The notes below the pieces were generated by a model. The model did no database searches and was not told the origin of the DNA. It worked only from the letters and a program-made list of their open reading frames with translations. A DNA stretch of 64,000 bases from Favolaschia claudopus (lineage: Eukaryota > Basidiomycota > Agaricomycetes > Agaricales > Mycenaceae): contig JAWWNJ010000223.1 of the NCBI GenBank assembly GCA_037176885.1, positions 62,001 to 126,000 on the forward strand, written 5' to 3'. Each line of letters begins with the position of its first letter. Position 1 is the stretch's first letter. Shown piece after piece: positions 11,951 to 22,114 of this stretch. The position numbers were made by a program, and so were the translations under genes.

Positions 11951-13233
11951 TCAAACTGCAGATTTTTTCGTAACAGACCAAGCGGTTTCCGTGCGATGGA
12001 ACGTAACTCCGTCTGCCACGAGTGAATAAATTGCTCATTCAGCTGACATATTCCAGATTGAAAATGAAAGACAAACTGAGCCGTATGGACTGCAGGGTTC
12101 GGCATACATTGCCCCAACGTACAACCGTATTGAAGGGGTTGCCCACGGCATTACGAAACTCAAGAACCTTGAGCGCGTCGAACTTCTCCAATGCAGCGGC
12201 GACATTGTTTGCATCATCCTAACAAGCACAAAACGTCAGCGCAAAGTATAGCAAAACATTCCAAGAAAAAAAGCGGACATGAGAGATCGGCGCCCTCTTG
12301 CGCCGCATTTCAGTGAAAGTGAGATGTTGGATATGGGTCAAATTGGCAGCGATGATATGGAGGAGCGTCAGCCGTTGGCCCCTATCCCGGTAGCTCATCA
12401 CCGTGACGTTCTGCAACGTCGACACGCCGCGAAGATTCGCAAACGACGCCGCAGAAGTATCAGCGTCGGACGCATGCGTTAGAAATATTATCTTCGTCAG
12501 TGGCACTTCGGTGAGATCAAATAACTCGAGCAGCAAAGGCCGGGTGCACACATCGCGTAGCGCGGGGAGGCGTATCCTCTGCATTCCGGGAGGGAATTCG
12601 ATGGGATAGGGGTTGATAATCGTTACCGAATTTAACGTCCCAGAATGGCGATTTAAAAAATCTATCGCTGCCACCGCAGTCTCGGTTCGAAGATGACCAT
12701 GGAACGTGGCAAGAGCAGGAAACCTAGCTTTCTGGAAAAGCGCGGAGTAGTCCATGCTGTAGGGCTGGAGTCGGATGAACTCGAGGGCAGACATGTTGCA
12801 CAAAATGGCGGTCAATTTCTTCCCCTGCGCCTCAATGAGGTGGCCGCGACTGCAATCCAGAAACCAGGGCCCCGTCAGTATGCATTACGACCTCGAGGCC
12901 AAGAGATTCCCAGCAATAACAGCAGGTGGCAAGCACTCACACTGCGGACGCCTCCAAGACAAACAAACGAATCATCCGCACCGGCGACTCTTTCTCCGCC
13001 GCCCCCCTCCAAAACCCATCCAAAAACCGCTCCAACTGCACCTCGCTGCAGATCGTCACATAGCGATACAGCCTCTGCGTCCCCATATTCCGCAGAAGCC
13101 GCGAAGTGCGACACATAGCCGCCAGGTCGGGCGTGGCGAGGCATTCCAGGATGATATAGAGGCACTCGTTGGGAAGCCATGCTATGATGGACTTGAGGGA
13201 TATGGCTCTCGCGGCACTACGCATGAAAATCAT
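11951..13233 (-). CDS. F-box-like protein 1
   Basis: The N-terminus carries an F-box-like motif (LPNECLYIILECLATPDLAA, then MCRTSRLLRNMG), as in Agaricomycete F-box/leucine-rich proteins that recruit substrates to SCF ubiquitin ligases. The body has weak leucine-rich spacing (LRGVSTLQNVTV, HIQHLTFTEM). Four exons with GT-AG introns. The third begins DDANNVAAALEKFDAL; the last is a short exon reading GVTFHRTETAWSVTKKSAV, stopping at 11953-11951. The same splice pattern is conserved in the copy at 47187-48468, which supports every junction. About 355 aa. The frame is open throughout, so this copy looks intact although its neighbour family A copies are deleted. The target is unknown. Confidence 0.8.
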
Positions 13234-13459
13234 GGTGATGGAGGTTGCGAGAGAAACGAGAGGATGTGATTGGAACGGTCACCTGATGTGACAAGACGTG
13301 GCCATTGTTAAACTTTCCCACGGCTGAGTGCGGTCCAAATGCGCAGAAAACGACCCCACCTGAGAGCAGATTCAAGGGAAGCGATAGGTACACACACGAA
13401 AGAAAAAAAAAACGCCACCTCAATTGTTGAGCAACATGGACAAAGAAATTGAGGCCGAA

Positions 13460-13990
13460 TTCCTCGATGACCACACTGTATGAGTATCAAGGTAACATGG
13501 AGGCTTCAGCCGAATCGACAAATCTCCAACCAAACTGCATCAGCACCCAGCAAAGCCAGAGAGCTCAAAGCGACGTACCTTCGATTCATAACTCAATCCA
13601 TCCGCCAGTCGAGAAGAGGCTTAGGGTCTCCCACCTTCCTCACCCTCGAAACCGAACCGGCTTCCATAGGAAAATCACCCGCAGCAGTGGTCGTTTTCGT
13701 ATGATGATAGCGATGGTTTGAGTCTCCGGATATGGAAGAAGGCAAAGACATTTTTTGAAGATTTTTACGGATTATTTTTGCATTATTTGATTCAACCCGA
13801 CCATAAAATCTACAACAAAACAGGTCGGTCGACCGAGCCCCGCTGCAAGCACCCAAGAAGGCTAGTGGAAGAAGAGGAGAGGGTGAGAGTAGCTGCGACG
13901 ATGCAGGAGACCAGCACGTACCGAGTCCTTCATGGGCGGGCCATGGCTTCGCCCTCGCCGCTGGCCCCTGGGCAGATTCCGGCAGAACGA
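13460..13990 (-). pseudogene. Family A internal-deletion derivative C1
   Basis: The 3' end of a family A gene (about 13460-13705, matching 5060-5200 and 46600-46760) is followed directly by family A 5'UTR/promoter sequence (about 13726-13990, with the 'gaagattttta' and 'ggagaccagcacgtaccgagtcctt' cues). The whole coding body is missing while both outer ends are kept. Confidence 0.65.
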
Positions 13991-14035
13991 AGAAAGAGGT
14001 GTGATGAATCTCCTACGACAACCCGTCAACACCCA

Positions 14036-14334
14036 GCGAAACGAAACGAAAGAGCTCGAAAACTACGTACTTTACATTTATAAATCCACCCATTTCGGGG
14101 GGGTGGCGCAATGTCCGCGCGTGCGTTGTCGGCGCTGGGGCCTTCCTTGAAATGGATTTCGTGTCGGGCTTGACTTTGACTGGAGTTTGATTATCGCTTT
14201 GAGTTTAGTCGTCGTTTGCGTGGCTTTCGTCGCGGATGCGGAGGTGGATGCTAAAGGAGGAGGGGAAGCCGTCGAAGCAGCGGTGCATGCAAGTTTGGGT
14301 GGGCGGGAGGAGTGGTGGGTTTGGCGCGGGGTAT
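14036..14334 (-). pseudogene. Family A internal-deletion derivative C2
   Basis: A second, tandem deleted copy. The far 3' flank (14036-14090, 'gaaagagctcgaaaactacgtactt') is joined to the first ~80 codons of exon 1, ending at the point corresponding to WRHPAELPYIRS. The initiation codon is ATA (14334-14332) where other copies have ATG, and small indels disrupt the leader. Not translatable as family A. Confidence 0.65.
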
Positions 14335-14990
14335 TGAGGGCTGGGGAGTGGGATAGAGGCAGGGAGGGTGTGTGTGTATAGCGGTGGCCGAGAGAGAGGC
14401 AAGAGATGATGATGGAGGGAACGAGAACAAGAAGAGAAGAGAAGATGCGGGATTGATGATGTGGCAAACTAACGGCCTCAGGACGAAGGCAACAAACAGC
14501 AAAGATGAAAGACAAGCGAAAGGGACAAGAGGACAATGAGACGTTGAGTTGGCGGGTATGAAAGCAAAGGGATTTTGTGGAGAATTACTTGATAAAACAA
14601 CGCTACCAAAAAACTTGTTCTACAAAACAAGCCAATGAAAAGGAGAGGAGAGGGTGAGGACAGCTGCGGGGATGCAGGAGGCCAGCACGCACCGCGTCGT
14701 TTATTGCTTTGCCATCGCCGCCCGATTCCACCCATCCCGCTTGCAAACCATCCCCGCTTCTTTCCCTGCCCATCCATCCACCTTCACCCTCAACCTCCTT
14801 CCTTCACATACCCACCCTCCTCTTCATCGACGCGGCGTTTGAAGACGACGAACGGACAAGACGGGCGGGGCGGGGCGGAGAGCAGAAAGACGAGAAAGTT
14901 GATGACGTGGTGCCGGTCGGCCGAATCGGCCCGAGCGTGCACGGACCCGGACAAACATCAACACACACTTTCGGTTTCTTGCTCTCCTTC
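14335..14990 (-). promoter_or_regulatory. Conserved family A upstream block, copy C2
   Basis: The full-length upstream block is kept although the gene is deleted. The core near 14908-14946 is again CGGCCGAATCGGCCCGAG followed by CGTGCACGGACC. The distal edge is near the CCATCACCG motif (about 14991-15000). Confidence 0.5.
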
Positions 14991-15229
14991 TTCCATCACC
15001 GCTGCCCGAACCTCGTCAGCCCTCCATGCATCTCCATGTCTTCGGTAATTTTTGCAAGACAGCAACTTCATGCCCCTGAACGCAGCTCCGTCACGGAGTG
15101 TGAGATGTGAACGACCTCTCCAGTGACTCGTGAGTCCAGTCTCAACTCTCCGAGCCGGCGTATTTCCCACCGAACGACCTCGTCTCTTGTTCAAGACACG
15201 TCAACTGCCTGGAAGATTGGACCAGACAA

Positions 15230-15450
15230 AAGGAATGTCTGCTTTGGCGATGTACTACTCACGCCTTTATCCTCCAAGCTCGCCAGGCTCAAATACGCAA
15301 TCAAGCAAACCAGAGACCTGTGGCGCGGCTTGGATACCGGTAACGATCCATCTTATTGGGAACATTGGCATTCGCGTATGGTGGAATTGAGAGATTGGCT
15401 GTTAGAGTGCGTTGTTGTTGTACCATTTCCCACTGCCAAAGCTTAAACTT
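15230..15450 (+). pseudogene. MemX exon-1 fragment
   Basis: The frame reads SSKLARLKYAIKQTRDLW, then EHWHSRMVELRDWLLECV. This matches the coiled-coil end of MemX exon 1 (SKFARLENATKKAEDLL, HWHGDVVELKVRLFR). The membrane segments are absent, and about 50 nt downstream the sequence changes to retrotransposon-like sequence. Confidence 0.6.
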
Positions 15451-15489
15451 GACAAGGGTTCAACTAAGGGCGGCCGAACTGTGTTTCTG

Positions 15490-16041
15490 TTATTAATCAG
15501 ACCTTCCCCCTCAAACCTCTTGCTATTGATCCTTCTCCTTCTTCCGTTTCTGCCCCACAGGTCCCGCCTGCATCGTCGTCCGCTGCGTCCGAGCCTAGCT
15601 CCGCCCCCGCTGCGTCCTGCCTCTCCGCCGCGCGTTCGTCAGAATTTGAGATCTGACTATGTGCCGCCGTCGCAGACCACGACTCGCCTCGGTCGCGTGT
15701 CGTGTCCTGCCTAAACGACTCACTGCGCCATCCCTAAAAGAGGGGTGATGTAAGGGTCATGGAACTATTCCCTTACATGGACACTATAGCACTTACGGGC
15801 ACTCTCAATAATTACTTGCTGAGTCTCTCTTGTTTGTATTCTCATTTATTATCCTCGTACTTACATCCACGGGCACTTTGCCTACTTGTGTCGGAAATGG
15901 TCTGTGCACCGGTCCGTGCACCGATACTTATATTCTCCACCGCACAGCATGTAGGTCTCGTGGAATCAACGCCAGTAAATGTAATTGGCTCCCTCTTGGA
16001 CTTCTCTCTCTCTTTCCTCTCGGAATCTCTTACCAGTTACA
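15490..16041 (+). mobile_element. Truncated LTR retrotransposon: 3' end plus LTR
   Basis: A Pro/Ala/Ser-rich frame ends in a Copia-like cue (LRSDYVPP). It is followed by a purine tract 'aaaagagggg', then a 293-nt candidate LTR at 15749-16041. The LTR starts TGTAAGGG and ends CAGTTACA (TG...CA), with a short inverted pair TGTAAGGG/CCCTTACA at its start. No gag, protease, reverse transcriptase or 5' LTR is present, so the element is a non-autonomous relic. The superfamily call is tentative. Confidence 0.5.
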
Positions 16042-16312
16042 TCAAGTCAAGTCGAGTGACTTCGAGCGCCGTGAGTTGCCCGAGTCTATAGCCAAATTTT
16101 CGAAATGTGATAGGACAGAAGTAAGCACTTTGTTCAGATCGTAGAAGGCATGTTTACCTTCTTATTTGCTCCTCTTTGTAATTCTAGGTCTTTTGCGCAA
16201 ATCCCAACCCATTATTTCATTTGAATCATCAAAAACCACCTCATTGACTCTGGAGAAGATTGTAAATCACTTTCTATTCTTTTCGGCGGCCTTGTCGAGC
16301 CAAAACGACGTA

Positions 16313-16473
16313 AAGCTCAAGTATCATCATAAGACCCTTGACACTTCAAGTTGTTGAGCCGGTGGCTGTCCTGCATCCGGCTTCTTACGGATCGTCCTGC
16401 ATCCGTAAGAAGCCGGATGCAGGACAGCCACCGGCTCAACAAGGGTCTTATCAATATCATTATACTTGAGCTT
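16313..16473. repeat. Near-perfect palindrome (fold-back or MITE-like)
   Basis: Two exact 40-nt arms (16353-16392 and 16401-16440) are separated by an 8-nt loop CGTCCTGC. Less perfect outer arms extend the symmetry to AAGCTCAAGTAT at 16313 and ATACTTGAGCTT ending at 16473. It would form a hairpin of about 75 bp in single-stranded DNA or RNA. Confidence 0.85.
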
Positions 16474-16559
16474 CGCTGTTACCACAAATATAACCTACGC
16501 CTATATCAGACAGCCTCCTTTGCCCATGCGCAACGTAGCCCGTTTTTCCCCCTCACACC

Positions 16560-17374
16560 ATGCGCAATGTTCTGCAAAGTACCTACAGTGTCATTTTCCC
16601 CGCGATAATTGGCGCCGGACTTGGCATACTGTCGGGGCATATCAATTTGTCCATCGGGCTTGTCTCCATTCTTCTGGGGCTGCATATCATTAATCGTCAT
16701 CGCCCATCCTCCAAGTTTGCTAGGCTCGAAAATGCTACCAAGAAAGCCGAAGACCTTCTGGTCCATGCGGAAGAATCTTGTTTGATGCACTGGCATGGGG
16801 ATGTGGTGGAATTGAAAGTGCGGCTGTTCAGGTGCGTACCTGGAATATCGTTTTTTGTTTTACAGAATGGCACTAAACTCATCTTTATGCAGGGCAAAAT
16901 TAGCGGCAGCCAATATTGAGGCGGAATTTATGACGCAGAAAATGCGCAAATCCACTGCATTTCTCCCCCTTCTGTCGCAAACGCTGAGCAGCAAGACGAG
17001 ATTGTCTGAAGCACTGCGACAAATACCAAGATCTAGCAAAGAATATGTACAGAAAATGTGGCGGCTCACCCAGCGAATCAAACGGTGTGCCCATGAAGTG
17101 AAGGAAATCGAGAAGAGCATTCGGGTGAGTGCATTGGAAAATTCACTCCTCCCCTAGCTGATGGTATAATCTTCTAGATACTGAGCATGAACGAACGTGG
17201 ACGGCTGATTTTACAGGGGGTGAGGGAGGTGGAAGCAATTGCGATCTCGGGTAAGTCGTTACCTCTATGAGATGAAGTTTAGAAAGAGAATTGTTCACAG
17301 GATGCGTTCGCAGACGTGTCGGGGAAAGTTCATCCGCATCAATCACGTCCGAGTCTATTAATGGCTCGATGTGA
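16560..17374 (+). CDS. MemX small membrane protein, left-arm copy
   Basis: Unrecognised family. Four exons (16560-16831, 16893-17124, 17178-17250, 17301-17374) give 216 aa. Two adjacent hydrophobic helices (about residues 8-25 SVIFPAIIGAGLGILSG and 30-45 LSIGLVSILLGLHII) form an N-terminal hairpin. A charged, probably coiled-coil region with RLENATKKAEDLLVHAEESC follows. Further on are KEYVQKMWRLTQRIKRCAHE and a basic Ser-rich tail. Frame and all four splice junctions agree with the right-arm copy at 40649-41531, which argues that both are real genes. Predicted organelle or endomembrane anchor with a cytosolic coiled coil. Function unknown. Confidence 0.65.
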
Positions 17375-18917
17375 GTATCCTGTCGTTGTCATGCACATTG
17401 GCGCTTACCTCGTTTTTGTAAATTCAGGGTGTAGGAAGTATGTATTCTCGGCGCTACGATTATGTGTAGCGAGGCTCATCGGCAGTCGGCAGTAGCACTC
17501 GATCCTTGGTTACTTAATTATGACATTGAACTTGAACAGACTGCAAACAGATACCGCATTTGAATGGGTCAAAGACAGCGGAGATTTTTTGAAAGGGAAA
17601 ACACAGTGTGTTGCAAGTGGGCAACGACGTCCGCCACCAGCAACGGTCCTCGAGCCACACAACGGACAATGCAACTTACTTGACGCGAAATCAACAAAAC
17701 ACCAACGTGATCGTGCCGAGCCATGCCGCAGCACAATCACTCGGCGGATTTCGTTGAATTTTGCAAGGTGGCGGCAGCTTCGGTAAAGGTACTCCGGCCA
17801 GCCCCTCTATCAGTTTGAAATGCTCCAGGCGGTCCGACGATTCCGATCGGTACCAAGCAAACTCTTGGTTTAACTGCATCTTCACTCAGGCTCGATCAAT
17901 TGCGAATATTTCTGCTTCAATAAATTCTTTACAGTGTTGCCCGCTCTCAGATATTGACACCGTATGTTGAATCTCAATTCTCAGACTACAGGAAAAACGG
18001 GCAAACGAATTTTATTCGAAGATTTCTTTTCTGGACACTGGACAGACACATTTAGCGCCCATTAGGCGCCGGTCGAGGAGTTTTTGCCTGCTTGGCGTCA
18101 AATTTGCACGAAGCTGGCACCGGAACGTAACAAATGCATCTGCATAGCTCATTTTGCAAATTTTGTCAACTCCCATTGGCCTCAACAAGTCCCAGCGTCC
18201 TTCCTCGTCCTATCCGAGCGCGGTTTCGATGCCAGTGACGTCAAACCGGCACTGCCGGCGACGTGATCCGGCGTCACATCAGTGACTCTTCTTGTTCTTG
18301 ACCACCACCCTCGTCAGCGTCGACACATCTTCCTCGTCGAATTTTACATGCATTCAAGACATCTATGATCTCTATGTCACCTGTGGCAACGCGCTGTTTA
18401 TTTTCGACCGTTTCTACTGGATAGATCGCGATATCGGGCTAGCGACTGCTATGTTATTTTCTTTTTGTCTTCCCTAGATCTTCTCGCACCGGGCTTCGTT
18501 TCTACCACTTCTCCCCAAGTTTATTGCTCGTGCAACATACCTTACTACCTTGTATATGCTAGCCTCCGAGTCATAGCTTTCAAATCTCTCGCGTGATGTC
18601 TGGTACGAAGATTCCTCGTCGAATGACATCGACGCTCTTTCGACTGTGCCGCATGCTTCCCTCCAATATTTGTGCTACACTGCTTGCTCCCGCCATCCGC
18701 TCCCATCATCCATGCTTTCCGGATGCTCTGAACCTCTCCCGCCCTCATGACAATCATCCTTCACAACTGTTCCCCCATGGCCGTTCACGGCCGATACGAC
18801 TTCAAATCGGAATGGACTGTGGGCCGAGCGCAAATTCAATATATCACAGCCTGCTTCAAGGTTGGGCCAGAATATATCAAAATCTGTTCTCACCTGGAGG
18901 TGAGCGATACATCATAC

Positions 18918-19048
18918 CGGCGGGTCCCAAGACATCAACGATCCAGCTGTGAAGGCGCTACCAGTACTCGGCATCGGGTGAGGGAAGAGACTGGTAGCGG
19001 ACGCGAAGAATTGCTGAAGGCACGGGCGTAGTCGTTGGTCGATATCAT
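18918..19048 (-). pseudogene. Terpene synthase relic (N-terminus only)
   Basis: It matches the first ~40 codons of terpene synthases 1 and 2 ('gcgctaccagtactcggcatcgg', 'gactggtagcgga', start ATG at 19048). Indels break the frame and everything downstream of the N-terminus is absent. Confidence 0.7.
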
Positions 19049-19640
19049 GGAGCCTGAGGAAGGGAGGTATGTTCGCCAAAATCCGTTATTGTATTACAGT
19101 GTTTCTGTGCTCGTCAACGAATAGTCCCACTTGCCCGTATAATTGCCTGATGAGCTTTGAATATTCGAATGTGGTCAGCCTTCTGCGTCCTGGAGATCAG
19201 CGGTTCGGGAACTCGAATCCTCCGCTGCGCCTCAATCCCCAACAAGTGATGTGCGACTGCCCTTCATCTCCTCTTCTGTGAATGAAGCGCAAAACAAGAC
19301 ACGTTATCCCAGTACTACTTACTTATCCCTATCTTCATTCAATCCCTTTTTGTACCTGCGTATATGTTTGCCCCACTTCAAAACGCCACCAAATGATTGA
19401 TTCCCGCAAATTCAGGTGGGGGACGTCGTATCTGACACAGTGCCTTACTCATTATAGCTCGTCCACGTTCCTTATTCAACCCATCATCACACGAATCGTT
19501 TGAAGTGACGAGAGTTGTACGGACTGGCGGGCACAATTTTGTTCATCCGCCGGGAAGACATCGTGCAGGGTAAGTACACTATCTCCCTTGAGGTCGGGAG
19601 GAGACACGAGGTAAAACACGAATTCTACGGTGTCTGGTAT
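19049..19640 (-). promoter_or_regulatory. Upstream region of the terpene synthase relic
   Basis: Collinear with 10700-11170, including 'atctgacacagtg' (near 19430) and 'actggcgggcacaatt'. A duplicated promoter that no longer drives a complete gene. Confidence 0.5.
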
Positions 19641-19649
19641 GTGTCTGAA

Positions 19650-22114
19650 TCAGTATTGAGTCATACCGGAAAGGCATTGTTACCGGATCACTCGTACAAT
19701 TAAACATGGCTGTCGACCGCCGAATGTGATCACTGAGCCTCCAACTCACAGTCAGCCAATGGTTTTCTGCATTGCAGCGAAAATCGATCCTTTCATGATG
19801 GATATCCGTAAATTTGCTCACCAAGGAATTTTTAAACGGCGCTCAGCAAAAATACAACAACACTGGTATGAGCGCCTGAAAGCTTCAGATTAGGAACTGT
19901 GAGCTTCATACAATGTTGAATACCAAGTAACTCACTCAGGATGGCTGCCAAAGAGTAGGGATTCATGATGAAAACTACAAGTAGTGTACTTGCCGCCATC
20001 GTCGGCAGTGGTAAATTGAGAGTTCTAATTCAGAGCAAGGCCTTTTATAAGCTGGGTGTAGTCGTCCACCACTCATAGAGCAACCACTGGGCGGTTATCT
20101 ACTCCAAAAATCCTCGACTACTCCCCATTACTCGTTATGTGCCGTTGGCGTCAGTGAGTATCGAGAGAGAGAGAGTGAAAGTCAGGCCACCAAGCACTGA
20201 CGACCCCCCCAGAGTCCGAAACCTCTATACCCGCTGTGGGCATCGCGAGAATCTTGTGATTCGGAATACCATTCTTTTCATGACTTCGTGCTCACCCTTG
20301 CATCGCAGCCGCCCATAGAAGTACGCGTTCCACAGGCTGACACTGAAACCTGGTGTTGCTGACCAGGCGTTTCTGTACAAAGCTCAGATGCGCCAGCACG
20401 CGCTGCAAGTTCAGCCCCAATCATCCAGCAAACTGCATCCCGCCCAGTTGCAGAAGGACCTGTAATCAGTAGTGAGTCGCTTCGTCGCCTTCGGCCATTT
20501 GAAATTTGACAATAACGCACTTTTTTGCCGACATTTTCAGTCATCTGTACCCAGAGCATTACAGTCAGACGACATGCTTGACTGTTATCAGAGTCGTATG
20601 CTGAAGCACTTGTAGACCCCACAATAGACGGATCCTGCTCTGTCTGCAGTCGTGCGCGCCGTCGGTACTAGCCGGCAACATATCATTCATATCCTGGAGA
20701 CAGCTGCAATGGGTTGGAATAGATACTACCTGTAGTGGTAGCAGTAGCGAACATGTTCGCTTTGTATTCGTCTTTGTGCATTCAAAATCCCTTTCCTGCC
20801 TACCAGGTACCTTGAGCCAACCCTTGAGCCAACCTTCAGGCTTCGACTTTGCTTCGACTCGGAATTTCGACGTTTGACTCGGAGAAGCTCTGAGGACTTG
20901 ATGATTGCTTGCACTTGACTCATTTACCCTGACGTCGAACGGTGACCCACGCTCGGGTATGATGGTCACAGTGTCGAGCAGGTTTCAGTCGCAGACGAAG
21001 TTCAAGGTGAGAGCAGGAAGCAAGGGGGACCGGCAATCACCGGCACAGTCGGATATTGGTTTGTTTGGTTCCGGCTTGCCTTTGCCCTTCATCATGATTC
21101 GTCGCCAGGCTCGTTCCAAAACGATTGCGACCCATTTGACGGGAAAATTTCCTCAATTTTGACCCTCTGGATGCCCTCTGGTTTTCATGATCTTAGTCTC
21201 TGCTTTTCATAATTTCATTGGCTTTTCAAGGGCAATTCGATCAAGAATTCCCCATTTTTCGGCATTTTACACGTCACTGTGGAATGGTTTAGGAAGATGT
21301 TTGCTCGCATCACAGCACGAGATCAGACGAGATCAAGAAGGGAAGGGTATCAGAGAGAGAATTTTCCAGGGCACGAGAGTTAGAAATTACTTAGAATCCG
21401 TCGAAGGAATTGATCAATTGAATTATTTGAATAGCGCGCAAAAGACCAACTCTGCGGTCATCAGAACTCTATGGTGAGTCAGAGCTGTCCGATTATCCGT
21501 CTGTATCGTAGGACGCCACGAAGGCAATCATTTTTCTCACTTCACGTGGCTTTGCGGTTCTGTGTCGCGTTTCTGTTCGGCTCCGGTCTGCATCTTCGGG
21601 ATTCACCCTGATTCACCTCACTGTCAGTACAGGTCAGTACCTACTTTCTCATGTCCTGTTTCTTCCTGTTTCCATGCACATTCTTCTCAATCTTCACACG
21701 GACCGGTTGTACAGACCAAGATCTGCGGCGTTTCGCTGGTTTTTTTTCCCTCTTCGGGTCCGGAGTGGGCTGGTGTAGGTCTCCCGCTCCGCAGATTGTG
21801 CTGCGGTACGCCCGAATTATACTCGCCTTCTTGTTTGCAGTTTTTTTTGCGCGCTCTCGACGGCTCAATAATTTGGCGATTGTATGCTGATCCTCCGGAT
21901 CATGGCATGTCGAGTTGTCGAGTACACCATTTCTATGCTTTTCTATGGGACGCACGTAATGGTATCCAAGGTGAATGAATGACTTGCCAAGCCTTCATGC
22001 CCATTCATCTTTTTCAATAGCTATTAGCAGGCAAAACGGTGGTCAACCGTCACCGTCGCCACGCTTCACTTAAAATGAAGCAAACCCGCACCCAGAACCA
22101 CCCCTTCAGAACAA
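19650..22114. other. Long stretch without a recognisable gene
   Basis: Only short frames without domains. There is a short GA tract near 20160. I found no match to other repeats of the window and no terminal inverted repeats. Confidence 0.4.

Larger units (their letters stand above)
11790..18690. repeat. Left arm of a large inverted duplication
   Basis: Read forward, this arm matches 48620-38340 read in reverse. Shared landmarks in order: 3' flank of the F-box gene, F-box gene, family A (deleted here, complete in the other arm), MemX, a downstream non-coding part (17400-18000), and a segment at 18080-18690 carrying the conserved words PERNKCICIAHFANF and YVTCGNALFIFDRFYW in shifted or short frames. 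Left-specific additions are the LTR fragment and the palindrome. Beyond the genes listed, 17380-18690 contains no convincing coding sequence. Confidence 0.8.

Noticed and set aside
18292..18477. Short frame with YVTCGNALFIFDRFYW, present in both arms (also 38445-38732), as a small gene
   Set aside because: The conserved words are explained by DNA duplication. The frame shifts and ends differently in the two arms, and no splice extension links it to a known protein.
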